From NCBI GenBank assembly GCA_963585895.1, contig OY757947.1, positions 39,384,226-39,448,225 on the forward strand: a stretch of DNA of 64,000 nt, given 5' to 3'. Origin of the DNA: Sepioteuthis lessoniana. Lineage: Eukaryota; Mollusca; Cephalopoda; Myopsida; Loliginidae. Shown piece by piece: positions 11,801 through 21,949 of this stretch (the stretch's first letter is position 1; the number at the start of each line of letters is the position of its first letter). Below the pieces are notes generated by a model that saw only the letters and a list, made by a program, of their open reading frames with translations, did no database searches and had not been told where the DNA came from. A program made the translations under genes and the position numbers.

Positions 11801-13625
11801 ATTCCTTTAAATCTGTCTGCCAGTCCATTCTCCTCTTTCCATCCTAGTTTCTGTTTTTCCCTCCTTTCTTCCCTCTCTTTATCCCTCTATTCTTTATAGC
11901 TTCCTTCCTTGATTCCTTTAAATCTGTCTGCCAGTCCATTCTCCTCTTTCCATCCTAGTTTCTGTTTTTCCCTCCTTTCTTCCCTCTCTTTATCCCTCTA
12001 TTCTTTATAGCTTCCTTCCTTGATTCCTTTAAATCTGTCTGCCAGTCCATTCTCCTCTTTCCATCCTAGTTTCTGTTTTCCCCTCCTTTCTTCCCTCTCT
12101 TTATCCCTCTATTCTTTATAGCTTCCTTCCTTGATTCCTTTAAATCTGTTTGCCAGTCCATTCTCCTCTTCCCATCCTAGTTTCTGTTTTTCCCTCCTTT
12201 CTTCCCTCTCTTTATCCCTCTATTCTTTATAGCTTCCTTCCTTGATTCCTTTAAATCTGTCTGCCAGTCCATTCTCCTCTTTCCATCCTAGTTTCTGTTT
12301 TTCCCTCCTTTCTTCCCTCTCTTTATCCCTCTATTCTTTATAGCTTCCTTCCTTGATTCCTTTAAATCTGTCTGCCAGTCCATTCTCCTCTTCCCATCCT
12401 AGTTTCTGTTTTCCCCTCCTTTCTTCCCTCTCTTTATCCCTCTATTCTTTATAGCTTCCTTCCTTGATTCCTTTAAATCTGTCTGCCAGTCCATTCTCCT
12501 CTTTCCATCCTAGTTTCTGTTTTTCCCTCCTTTCTTCCCTCTCTTTATCCCTCTATTCTTTATAGCTTCCTTCCTTGATTCCTTTAAATCTGTCTGCCAG
12601 TCCATTCTCCTCTTTCCATCCTAGTTTCTGTTTTTCCCTCCTTTCTTCCCTCTCTTTATCCCTCTATTCTTTATAGCTTCCTTCCTTGATTCCTTTAAAT
12701 CTGTCTGCCAGTCCATTCTCCTCTTTCCATCCTAGTTTCTGTTTTCCCCTCCTTTCTTCCCTCTCTTTATCCCTCTATTCTTTATAGCTTCCTTCCTTGA
12801 TTCCTTTAAATCTGTCTGCCAGTCCATTCTCCTCTTTCCATCCTAGTTTCTGTTTTTCCCTCCTTTCTTCCCTCTCTTTATCCCTCTATTCTTTATAGCT
12901 TCCTTCCTTGATTCCTTTAAATCTGTCTGCCAGTCCATTCTCCTCTTCCCATCCTAGTTTCTGTTTTTCCCTCCTTTCTTCCCTCTCTTTATCCCTCTAT
13001 TCTTTATAGCTTCCTTCCTTGATTCCTTTAAATCTGTCTGCCAGTCCATTCTCCTCTTCCCATCCTAGTTTCTGTTTTTCCCTCCTTTCTTCCCTCTCTT
13101 TATCCCTCTATTCTTTATAGCTTCCTTCCTTGATTCCTTTAAATCTGTCTGCCAGTCCATTCTCCTCTTCCCATCCTAGTTTCTGTTTTTCCCTCCTTTC
13201 TTCCCTCTCTTTATCCCTCTATTCTTCTTCCCTCTCTTTATCCCTCTATTCTTCTTCCCTCTCTTTATCCCTCTATTCTTTACAGCTTCCTTCCTTGATT
13301 CCTTTAAATCTGTCTGCCAGTCCATTCTCCTCTTTCCATCCTAGTTTCTGTTTTCCCCTCCTTTCTTCCCTCTCTTTATCCCTCTATTCTTTATAGCTTC
13401 CTTCCTTGATTCCTTTAAATCTGTTTGCCAGTCCATTCTCCTCTTTCCATCCTAGTTTCTGTTTTTCTCTCCAGTCTTTACTCTATTCATCAATCCTTTT
13501 TCCATCTTCTTTCAGTTCTTTCCAAATATCTGCTTGCCTATCTATCTCCATCTTTAGTTCCTAAATTCTATTTTCCCTTCTCTACTTTCTTCTATTTATC
13601 CTTCCTTCCTTCATCTAAATTATCT
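5857..13625. repeat. 111-bp tandem array (about 65-70 units) with a 27-unit higher-order duplication
   Basis: Pyrimidine-rich unit measured at exactly 111 bp (the TTCTTTATAGCTTCC block at 6451, 6562, 6673 and so on). It contains TTCCTTGATTCCTTTAAATC, TGCCAGTCCATTCTCCTC, CATCCTAGTTTCTG and CCTCTCTTTATCCCTC. Units are near-identical in the centre and diverged at both ends (5857-6330 and 13460-13625), the pattern unequal exchange gives. Near 13210-13280 a 26-bp piece is triplicated. Although 111 is a multiple of three, every frame meets stops in each unit, so it is not coding. See findings for the 2,997-bp higher-order repeat. Confidence 0.97.
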
Positions 13626-14434
13626 CCATATTAATTCAATGTCATTAATGCTGGTATCTCTTCCCCTCCACACAAACACTTTCCTTATCTTACCACCATT
13701 TTACAGCAGATAAACTGCTGGTAACAAAAATAAAATGAAGAACGTCCAGATGGTTTCCATTCTACTCCATTTGTTAAAGTATTTCATAACTGGATTTATA
13801 ACAAGTTAAATTTAATTGATTTTTTTTTTTAATTTTGTTTTCGTTTTTCCAGTTAATTTCCTGGTGCTATTGATATCAGATATAATTTGTTTCATTTTCT
13901 GTGAGAAGGAATTATCTTTAACATTCTAATCTATTCAAACCTGTGTCCTTGTCAACTTTTTGTTCGTGGTACCCTCAGGTGTGTGTGGGTGTCTAGGTTG
14001 CATTTCCTGGATTTTGATCCAAGCTTTTTGTTTAATCTGGAAATAGATTGTTCTTCTGTGGCAATCTTTTGTTAAATGCACTACACAGTTTTGCCTGCTA
14101 AATAACTCTCTTACATACAGATTTGTTTAAGACAAGATTAGTTAGTCGCAGGTTTTGGTTGAAACTGTATGATCCATGAGTCAGCTCCAGAAATGAATCG
14201 GAAACCAACCCTCAGGATACTCATGTTTGGCCTTCTCAGATGACAATTTTTCTGTTTCATCCTGGTCGCTAAGGATGTGACAGTTTGGAATTTGATCTTA
14301 GCTATTTTCTCACTATCATATCATGGTTTAATTTTCAGAATATTTTCACTGGGAGGTGCATTCATGTCATTTTCCAACCCAGTTTGATTGTCACCATGTT
14401 CTATTGATGGCACAGTTTTCCTTAACTCTTTTGC
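13626..14434. other. No recognised feature (about 0.8 kb)
   Basis: Single-copy-looking AT-rich sequence with short T runs. No long frame, no convincing splice sites matching the EZH2 N-terminus, no shared repeat blocks. Confidence 0.4.
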
Positions 14435-14578
14435 TATCCATCCCTATCAGCCATTGTTCTTGGTAAGTCTTCTAGACAGCATCCAGTGTCAGTCAACATT
14501 GTTGGAGTCCATGAGAAAATATCACTTGTGAATTCATCCTTACTTCTCCGGGAATTCTCAGTGTGTCTTGCTCTTCTC
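14435..14578 (-). mobile_element. RTE-like LINE 3' fragment (older subfamily)
   Basis: Minus-strand sequence matches the RTE 3' region at 22260-22480: a GTGAGAAGAGCAAGACACAC block (RRARHVE-like), TCATGGACTCCAACA, GATGCTGTCTAGAAGACTTA and GAACAATGGCTGATAGG. It is truncated at the 5' side and lacks the ATGATG tail. Confidence 0.65.
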
Positions 14579-14580
14579 AC

Positions 14581-14815
14581 TTGGAGGGGGTGTCTGTGGT
14601 GTAATGGTTAAAGAGCTGGATGGTGGGATTGTAGTACATGAGTTTACACTCCAGTCACGCTATTACATTCGCTTTTGGACAAATACCCTTGGGAAAGGTA
14701 TGAAACCCCTTATTCTCCCAGCTGCAAGTTAAACAGTACCACTACTATCCTTCTAAAAGGATGGCTTTGGCATTAAATAACTTGAGAAGGTTGATATGCT
14801 ACTAAATAACAAACT
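14581..14815 (+). repeat. SINE-A, full length
   Basis: Head GTGGTGTAATGGTTAAAGAG with B box GAGTTTACACTCC, central block AATACCCTTGGGAAAGGTAT, CAGCTGCAAGTTAAACAG, then tail TTGGCATTAAATAACTTGAG...AGGTTGATATGCTA. One of the cleanest copies for a consensus. Confidence 0.8.
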
Positions 14816-14889
14816 AACAATCTTACTAAATGGGAGATAAGTAGATGAACAGTTATTGTTTTGTAGGGTACTGCTTCCGCGATTTGTTT

Positions 14890-15152
14890 AAAACAGTGCA
14901 CACACATACACCATCAGCTCTAGAATATGGCGACCATACCTTTGCAGAGTGGTAAAACTTTTCCCCCAGCTTGCAAGGAGTGTCCAGAGTATAGCACTAA
15001 ACTGCATCTGATAGACTCCAATCCTTGAGCTGAAGGGAGTGTGGAGTACTCCTTTGTTGCCATAACTCCCGAGTCCAATCTGATTCAGTGTGGTAGTACT
15101 AGTTAGGGTCTTTCTATGGATCAAATAGAACTGTTCAATCATTTGCTAAGGA
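14890..15152 (+). repeat. X head (X2), split by RLE LINE from its arms
   Basis: Family blocks CCTTTGCAGAGTGGTAAAAC, ACTAAACTGCATCTGATAG, TGTGGAGTACTCCTTTGTTG, AACTCCCGAGTCCAATCTGA and TGGATCAAATAGAACTG in order. The arms that should follow resume at 15776, after the RLE LINE. Confidence 0.7.
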
Positions 15153-15775
15153 TTATTATTATTTACTCATTAGAATTTTTCACATCAATTTTAGCTGATG
15201 GTCTTTCACTGGAGTTTGAGTGACAGCAAGTCTCCAGGACTCTTCTCAGTATTCTGGCTGTTCTCAACAATGCTGTAGTTTGGATGATCTCCGCTCATCC
15301 TCCAACTTCCAAATCCTCCAGTCCCTTTAATAATCCTTTAGTTACTGTACCGAATGTACCAATCACGATGGGTATAATGGTCACCTTCTTGTTCCATAGT
15401 TTTTTCAATTCCCTAGCAAGGTTCAGGTACTTATCCTTCTTTTCGCTTTCTTTGTTTTATTCTGTGGTCTGCCGGGACAGCAAAGTCGACAATTTCACAA
15501 GTTCTCTTGTTTTTGTTGATTACTGTAAGGTCTGGTCATCTGGCCGAGATTAGGTGATCTGTTTGTATGTCAAAGTCCCATAGGAATTTGTGCGTGTCAT
15601 TCTCCAGGACAGCTGCTGTGTTGTGCATATACCATTTATTCATATGGTCAACTTTAAATTTCTTGCACATTTCCCAGTGGATCACCTTGCCCACCCAGTC
15701 ATGTCTAGGATTATACTCCTTCTGTGTGAAGTTGCTGCATTCACTTATTATGTAAGTGATCATTTTGTCTCTATC
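15153..15775 (-). mobile_element. RLE-type LINE, 3' fragment (R4/Dong-like group)
   Basis: Minus-strand translation gives ECSNFTQKEYNPRHDWVGKV then HWEMCKKFKVDHMNKWYMHN, LWDFDIQTDHLISAR, and further on VDFAVPADHR-like, ELKKLWNKKVTIIP-like and ARILRRVLET-like pieces. That order (zinc-knuckle C...H..RHD, then PD...D..VP.D..K) is the C-terminal restriction-like endonuclease region of R2/R4-group LINEs. Later segments are interrupted by stops and shifts. The 3' end is an (AAT) run at 15153-15165. A second, opposite copy is at 45335-45855. Confidence 0.75.
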
Positions 15776-15955
15776 ACCGCATATTATTATAATTATTCAC
15801 AGCCATACAGCTTTGTGCAAGTTATATTGCATGGAAATATTTGATAGAATTACTTGAAACCATTTAACTATGTGCTAACAAATGATTATTATTAAAAAAT
15901 AATTATTAGTATTAGATAGGAATACTTGAAACTATTTAACTGAGTGAAAAGAAAT
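15776..15955 (+). repeat. X2 arms
   Basis: Units GAATTACTTGAAACCATTTAA and AGGAATACTTGAAACTATTTA spaced about 71 bp; the continuation of the X head at 14890-15152. Confidence 0.6.
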
Positions 15956-16000
15956 GAGCTCTAATAACTCTTTGAAAAATGAAGTTACCTACCAACTATT

Positions 16001-16410
16001 TATCACTAAGGGTTTTCGGACTATTTTCTTCATCTTTATTGTTATTTCCACAATATTTCAGCCTATATGTTCTCTGGCCTTCTTCAGATGTTTGTCGAAC
16101 TCGGGAACCTTCATGGAACTTCGAACTATGTCCTTCATTGAATCCACGGGGGTCGCCTGTTTTGTTTCTGTTAGCCATAACCAGGTACAAGTGTTAAGTA
16201 TTCCTGTATTGTTACTCACCTGCAGTATGGTTATGGCTAACGGAATCAGAACAGGCGACCCCTGTGGATTCAATAAAGGACAAAGTTTGAAGTTCTGTGA
16301 AGGTTCCCATGTTCTACAAACACCTGAAGAAGGCCGGAGGACATATCGACCGAAATGTTGTGGAAATAACAATAAAGATGAAGACGATAGTCCGAAAAAC
16401 CTTAATGATA
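16001..16410. repeat. 410-bp imperfect inverted repeat (two head-to-head tails)
   Basis: Left arm 16001-16183 and right arm 16227-16410 are reverse complements with about 85-90 percent identity by eye, around a spacer of about 43 bp. Each arm, read outward, carries CTGAAGAAGGCC, CCGAAAT and AACAATAAAGATGAAGA, a motif string common at the 3' ends of Penelope-like and some SINE families. The 159-residue reading frame here and its mirror on the other strand follow from the symmetry and are not genes. Confidence 0.85.
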
Positions 16411-16504
16411 AAAATCAAAGAGCTTCGTCTTAGAAATTTAGACAACTAATATCAACTATTTGTTTACAAATCATTATTTATATATGTATATTGTTCATAT
16501 ACCA

Positions 16505-16745
16505 TGAAATACCAACCAACCATGCAGCTTCCTTGTGTAGTTCCTATCTAGCTTTTTCTCCTTGTATTTTGTTAAAGTCCAAGAGGGGCAACCGTACAGT
16601 AGTACTGACACAGTTACAGCTTGGAAGAATTCTTGTTTTATTTTATCAGAGATCAGATTTCCATGTGTCCATTAACCTGTCAACTGCAGTCCATTCATTA
16701 TCTCTGCATATATTGACACTGTTTTTAGTAGAAGGGTCTAGTATA
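16505..16745 (-). mobile_element. RTE-like LINE 3' fragment
   Basis: Minus-strand sequence matches 19620-19900 and 49440-49570: TGGACTGCAGTTGACAGGTT, ACATGGAAATCTGATCTCTG, TTCCAAGCTGTAACTGTG, ACTGTACGGTTGCCCCTC. This corresponds to AVDRLM.WKSDL..K..FF.AV.VS.LLYGC of the RTE C-terminus, with disruptions. Confidence 0.65.
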
Positions 16746-17165
16746 TGACTAATTTTTTTTAGCTACAGGAATTAGTAATTATATTTGAGATCATATTGTA
16801 CGAGAGTAAATAAAATCTTATCATTCTGTTATCACTTTGGGCAGAAGCAAAACTTTACCATTTACCCTTAGGGTTCCATTCCTAGCAGACATAATGTTTT
16901 ATTTATTAAAAAGCCACACATATTCAACTTAACACCTTACGTCTTGCAGACAAACTGTAATTAGTTGCATATATCATGTACCCCTAACTTTTAGCTAAGA
17001 AATTTTAGGAAAAATATCTTGTGTATAATACAGTTCGACTTTTTGGAATGTAACTGTTAAATCTAAACTAAATTGAACATTTGTTAAACGTTTTATCTGG
17101 TTTGTAGTAAGAATTGATGTTTTGAAACACAAATTTACACAGTATTTAGGGCAAAAATAAGTTCA
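16746..17165 (+). repeat. G repeat
   Basis: Shares ATATTTGAGATCATATTGTA, TTCTGTTATCACTT, AGCAGACATAATGTTTTATT and ACATATTCAACTTAACACC with 17560-17900 and 46805-47290. No coding potential; class unknown. Confidence 0.6.
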
Positions 17166-17169
17166 AAGT

Positions 17170-17420
17170 AAAGCTAGCGACCGTAGTTGAGGGTGACCTG
17201 AAGGTTCTCTTTTTGATAGCTTCTACACCAAGGTGTAAGGGAGGGTGCTACTCCTTTCCCTTGATTGCTCCACTTTACCCTTGATCTTTACCTTATAATG
17301 CTGAGTGTTAAGCAAAGTAGCAGCTTGTACTATTTTTTTTGTGTCTTTGGTGTGACTCAACCTGGGATTGAACCCAGGTCTCCCGGGCCATTGGCGAACA
17401 CTCAAATCATCATGCCAATG
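17170..17420 (-). repeat. SINE-C, full length
   Basis: Minus strand: head with A box (ATGATTTGAGTGTTCGCCAA region) and B box GGGTTCAATCCCAGG, body ACTCAGCATTATAAGGTAAA, 3' end AGGGAGCC-like to CACCCTCAACTACGGTCGC. About 250 bp. Ten copies or fragments occur in the window. Confidence 0.75.
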
Positions 17421-17559
17421 TCAGAAGCAAGAAACTATAAACAAACACACTTTCTAATGGCAATTTCTCTGTAACTATATAAAAGACGAGTGTTCGTTAC
17501 ACGTTAGTTTGTTTTGACTATAGTTATAACTTACTTTCAGTCACACTGTCCTCAATATT

Positions 17560-17900
17560 CAGCTTGCTTCTTGAAAAAGATTGCCCATATTTGGTCTCAT
17601 GTATAACTAATTTTCAGCTCCAAAAATTGGCGGTTTACATTATATTTGAGATCATATTGTACTCAAGTAAATATAATCTTAGTATTGTTCTGTTATCACT
17701 TCGGGCAAAAGAAAAACTTTGCCATTTACCCTTTGAGTTTCATTCCTAGCAGACATTATGTTTTATTTATAAAGAAAGCCATACATATTCAACTTAACAC
17801 CTTCTTTCTCTTAAAAACATTTTCAATGTTTTTTTGTTTGTTTTGTTTTTGTCTTTAATTTTAATTTTTTTTTTATGCATTGAATCATAATTTGTTGCTT
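17560..17900 (+). repeat. G repeat, second copy
   Basis: Matches 16746-17165 closely from TATAACTAATTTTCAGC to TTCAACTTAACACC, then AAAACATTTTCAATG as in the 46805 copy. Lies 0.4 kb from the first copy with SINE-C between. Confidence 0.6.
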
Positions 17901-17989
17901 GAAGTTAGGATTGCATAAAATTTGTAAGGAAAGAAAGTTTCCATCTGGGTCTAGGGTCATTACCAGTAGATATCCTACATATACTCACA

Positions 17990-18012
17990 CTGTCTGCTTG
18001 TGTGTGTGCATG

Positions 18013-18044
<32 letters not shown>

Positions 18045-18120
18045 CGCCAACATTTCAGTCTTTATAAGCATCTTTATAGCAATATTTCATCTGAATTTTT
18101 TATGAAGAAATAATCTTCTG

Positions 18121-18155
<35 letters not shown>

Positions 18156-18230
18156 CTAGCTTACTATGCTATTGCAGTTGAGCATGTTAACCATTACACC
18201 TCTTGGACTCTTTCTAAGAACACCAGAAAA
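17990..18230. repeat. (TG)n(TA)n tracts plus SINE-A 5' fragment (minus)
   Basis: TA tracts at about 18018-18045 and 18122-18153. On their right, 18157-18225 read on the minus strand gives GAGGTGTAATGGTTAACATG, the SINE-A head, truncated at the tract. Confidence 0.55.
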
Positions 18231-18354
18231 TAATAAATTAAACCTCGGAGTAAATTTTTAAAAAAAATCACGAAATCAATATAGCCATGTAAATAACTAT
18301 GAATTATAAACTAAATCTTCCTTCCCATGATGCTTTACAAACTTGATCACCATT

Positions 18355-19005
18355 CTCATCATAGCCCAGTTAGCTAGGACTGTTGTAATTTACTAAGCTT
18401 TTTGTTTAAATTTAGCACAAGGCTATATGAATGGGGCACCCAATGAGACTCGAACTCATTCGTGAAGGTTTGCTAGTCTAACTTGCTAACAAGTACACCA
18501 GCAGAGGCGCCCAAGTTAGCTGGGACTGTAGAATACGCCAACAGCATCTCTGCACAGGTGTCCCCCCCCCAAAAAAAAATAGTGTCCTGGATATGACTCT
18601 AAATAATCTAATGGTGAGGTTTCATTCCTGGAGCTCTGTGGAATGTTAAGTACCCCTTCATTGCCATTACTCCCAAGTTCACTCTAACCTGGAGTGGTAG
18701 CATCTTAATAGGGTCAAATAGAACTGTTTGACATTTATTACTATGTCCAAACAAATGACTTAAATTGAATTGTTAGAAATAGCACTTTGTGTAAACAAAT
18801 GACGGTCTGATTGAATTGTTAGTGATACATAACCATACTTGAAACCATATACTAACGTACAGATGAATGAATAATGTTGAATATAATTATTTGTGTTTAA
18901 TAGCAATGAAACTTTTTAACTGTGTACTTAAATGAAATTATTGGTATTACATAGCAATACTTGGAATCAGTCGACTGCACAAACCAATGAATAATGTTGA
19001 ATAGA
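18355..19005 (+). repeat. X2 element: head split by SINE-F, then arms
   Basis: Head start CCCAGTTAGCTAGGACTGT (18365-18383) is broken by SINE-F and restarts at 18514. It runs through CTGGATATGACTCTAAATAA, CCATTACTCCCAAGTTCAC and CAAATAGAACTGTTTGACAT, then 71-bp-type arms to 19005. A run of C then A near 18562-18580 replaces the usual GGGGTAAGACCCC hairpin. Confidence 0.7.
18384..18513 (-). mobile_element. SINE-F, 130 bp, with 16-bp target duplication
   Basis: Flanked by AGTTAGCTAGGACTGT (18368-18383) and AGTTAGCTGGGACTGT (18514-18529), one mismatch. On the minus strand the tRNA-like part shows TGGTGTACTTGTTAGCAAG and the B box GAGTTCGAGTCTCATTGG, then GTGCCCCATTCATA and AGCACAAGG...AAGCTTAGTAAATT. 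Other copies: 24719-24847 and 47845-47965. Confidence 0.85.
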
Positions 19006-19009
19006 ATAA

Positions 19010-19285
19010 GCAAGTAAAGTTGGCAACCTTAGTCAAGGGTGACCCGAAGGCTCCCTTTTCAATAGCTACTACACTGAGGTGTAGGGGAGGGTGCTACTAC
19101 ATTCCCTGGATTGCTCCACTTTACCTGTGATCTTTACTTTATAATGCTGAGTGCTAAGCAACGAGGCATCAAGTACCATTCGTTTGAGTCTTTGGTATGA
19201 CGTGACCTGGGATTGAAACTTAAGTCTCCCAGACTATTGGCGAACACTCTACTCATTAGGCCAATGGCCCGACAATGTTGCCAGT
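19010..19285 (-). repeat. SINE-C, full length
   Basis: Minus-strand head at about 19285-19205 with GTTTCAATCCCAGG as B box; body AGCATTATAAAGTAAAGATC; end CACCCTTGACTAAGGTTGCC. It sits in or beside X2 arms. Confidence 0.75.
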
Positions 19286-19434
19286 ATAGTGTTTGCTGAG
19301 TGGATTACAGTCAAATGTTATATCTTTATTGGAAGAACCCAGTGTGTACCAAAAATAGGAATGATATCCCAACAGAACCTTTGTCTCCTGGGCCACTGGA
19401 AAACGCTATAGCTTATATAATAAACAGCTACTTC

Positions 19435-20170
19435 ACCATCATCAAGTCTTGCCAAGTTCCATAACTCTTTCTTGTCATTTGTTCCTATCATCCATCACTC
19501 CCTGCAGGTCCTCTAGACTGTATTCAGTGTTTGCACAGAGCTGACTTAAGTTCTTGCTGGCTGGCCAACACTGGCACATCCATGTGTCATATGAGTTAGT
19601 CCTTCTCCAGCACTGCCAATCGTATCTTGGCTATCTTACTTGGATGGTTAATGAGCTGGGAAGTAAATGGCCATACCACTGCTATTTTGCGGCGTGTTGC
19701 TTCTAGGATTTGTTTAAAACAGCATGTAGCATTCTTTATAGGTTTTTCTCTGTGTGTTTTGTTAGAGTCCAGGTGGTGCATCCATACAGTAATCCTGACA
19801 CAGTCACAACTTGGAAGAAATCCTGTTTCATTTTATTGAAGAGATCAGATTTTCATGTGATCGATAACCTATCAATAGCAGTCCATGCTTTCGCTAGGCA
19901 TATGTTGACATCACTTTTAATAGATGAGATATTGTTGCCGAGATATGTGAACTGGTCCCCTAATTTCACCAGCCTGCCAGTAGCTCCTTCTAGTTGAAAA
20001 CTCATAAATTCTATTTTATTTGCATTCACTAGAGCCCAATATTTCCTGCCATTTTCTCCAGGCTGTGTAGTAAAGATTCAACTTGGGCTGGTGTATTTGC
20101 AAGAAGTGCTAGATCATCTGTGTAGTCTGCACCTGTCTAGTGAATGGAATAAACTGCATTCGACATTGAG
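19435..20170 (-). mobile_element. RTE-like LINE, reverse transcriptase to 3' end
   Basis: Minus-strand translation from 20165: ADYTDDLALLANTPAQVESL (reverse-transcriptase catalytic block, YTDD for the usual YADD), LHSLEKMAGNIGL-like, NKIEFMSFQLEG-like, LVKLGDQFTYLGNNISSI-like, then FFQVVTVSGLLYGC-like and the 3' end with a short ATGATG run near 19437-19450. Stops and shifts are present; dead copy. Its 5' border runs straight into the 135-bp tandem array. Confidence 0.8.
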
Positions 20171-21455
20171 TGACCCTACAAGTGTTGCCACGTTGTTAAA
20201 CCCAACTTAAACTAAAATAAATTAAAGCATTCTTAAAGAAATGCTGGATCATCCGTGTAGTCTGCACCTGTCTAGTAAATGGAATAAACTGCATTCGACA
20301 TTGAGTGACCCAACAAGTGTTGCCACGTTGTTAAACCCAACTTAAACTAAAATAAATTAAAGCATTCTTAAAGAAATGCTGGATCATCCGTGTAGTCTGC
20401 ACCTGTCTAGTAAATGGAATAAACTGCATTCGACATTGAGTGACCCTACAAGTGTTGCCACGTTGTTAAACCCAACTTAAACTAAAATGAATTAAAGCAT
20501 TCTTAAAGAAATGCTGGATCATCCGTGTAGTCTGCACCTGTCTAGTAAATGGAATAAACTGCATTCGACATTGAGTGACCCAACAAGTGTTGCCACGTTG
20601 TTAAACCCAACTTAAACTAAAATGAATTAAAGCATTCTTAAAGAAATGCTGGATCATCCGTGTAGTCTGCACCTGTCTAGTAAATGGAATAAACTGCATT
20701 CGACATTGAGTGACCCTACAAGTGTTGCCACGTTGTTAAACCCAACTTAAACTAAAATGAATTAAAGCATTCTTAAAGAAATGCTGGATCATCCGTGTAG
20801 TCTGCACCTGTCTAGTAAATGGAATAAACTGCATTCGACATTGAGTGACCCAACAAGTGTTGCCACACTGTTAAACCCAACTTAAACTAAAATAAATTAA
20901 AGCATTCTTAAAGAAATGCTGGATCATCCGTGTAGTCTGCACCTGTCTAGTAAATGGAATAAACTGCATTCGACATTGAGTGACCCAACAAGTGTTGCCA
21001 CGTTGTTAAACCCAACTTAAACTAAAATGAATTAAAGCATTCTTAAAGAAATGCTGGATCATCCGTGTAGTCTGCACCTGTCTAGTAAATGGAATAAACT
21101 GCATTCGACATTGAGTGACCCTACAAGTGTTGCCACGTTGTTAAACCCAACTTAAACTAAAATGAATTAAAGCATTCTTAAAGAAATGCTGGATCATCCG
21201 TGTAGTCTGCACCTGTCTAGTAAATGGAATAAACTGCATTCGACATTGAGTGACCCAACAAGTGTTGCCACGTTGTTAAACCCAACTTAAACTAAAATGA
21301 ATTAAAGCATTCTTAAAGAAATGCTGGATCATCCGTGTAGTCTGCACCTGTCTAGTAAATGGAATAAACTGCATTCGACATTGAGTGACCCAACAAGTGT
21401 TGCCACACTGTTAAACCCAACTTAAACTAAAATACATAAAAACATTCTTAAAGAA
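20105..21455. repeat. 135-bp tandem array, about 10 units, carrying a LINE segment
   Basis: Period exactly 135 bp (ATGCTGGATC at 20241, 20376, 20511, 20646 and on). Each unit holds CATCCGTGTAGTCTGCACC, GGAATAAACTGCATTCGACA, TTGAGTGACCC and AACCCAACTTAAACTAAAAT. The CATCCGTGTAGTCTGC part is the minus strand of the RTE reverse-transcriptase YTDD region. Units alternate CCCTACAAG and CCCAACAAG, giving a partly dimeric (270-bp) order. Confidence 0.95.
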
Positions 21456-21949
21456 GTTTGTTTGAACCAAAAAGCAATAACAAAATTTAGAGTAGTGTCT
21501 CCTCCCCTTGACCTCTATGACTTTTCAACACCCAACCCTTTATTCTTAATATCAATAGTAGCATAGCAATAAAAAGGACTAGTTGTAAATATCCACATGC
21601 TAACAAAGAAGTCAGTATCACAGAAGATATTAATACGGGGGGTGGGGGGGACATTCAGAAGAGACAGTGCATATGATTTTGATCTGACAAATCTGGTTGG
21701 TAGAATAGCAAAAATACTATTGAAGATTTGATAGAGGTTGAATAAGATTATCAAGAAAATAAAAAATCTGATTCAACGAATAGGGAATATTCAGGCAGCA
21801 TGTGGCCTTCTTGGCTACTCTTCAAGTACCTATCAAAACATTGCTTGAAATTGGGCATCTCTATTTTTAAACTTGATATCTCAATGCTTTCTCATTAAAA
21901 AGAATCTTTTAAAAAATATCATAATCAAAAATATCATTATTTGCTATCT
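21456..21949. other. No recognised feature (about 0.5 kb)
   Basis: AT-rich sequence with a G run at 21638-21650. The 79-residue minus frame at 21515-21754 has no recognisable motif. Confidence 0.4.

Noticed and set aside
5857-13625. CRISPR-like array
   Set aside because: Units are contiguous 111-bp tandem copies without unique spacers, in an animal intron-like context.
13860-14330. Upstream EZH2 first exon
   Set aside because: No segment with an ATG, an acidic or basic N-terminal peptide and a phase-1 donor could be singled out; short frames here are chance.
14588-14660. tRNA gene in the SINE heads (A and B boxes present)
   Set aside because: The boxes are there, but anticodon and acceptor arms do not pair properly, and every case continues into a SINE body. 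No free-standing tRNA was found.
15954-16433. 159-codon frame, with a mirror frame on the other strand
   Set aside because: It crosses the whole inverted repeat; both strands read alike because the arms are complementary. No protein similarity.
21515-21754. 79-codon minus-strand frame in a repeat-free stretch
   Set aside because: No recognisable motif, poor codon bias, AT-rich; not supported as a gene.
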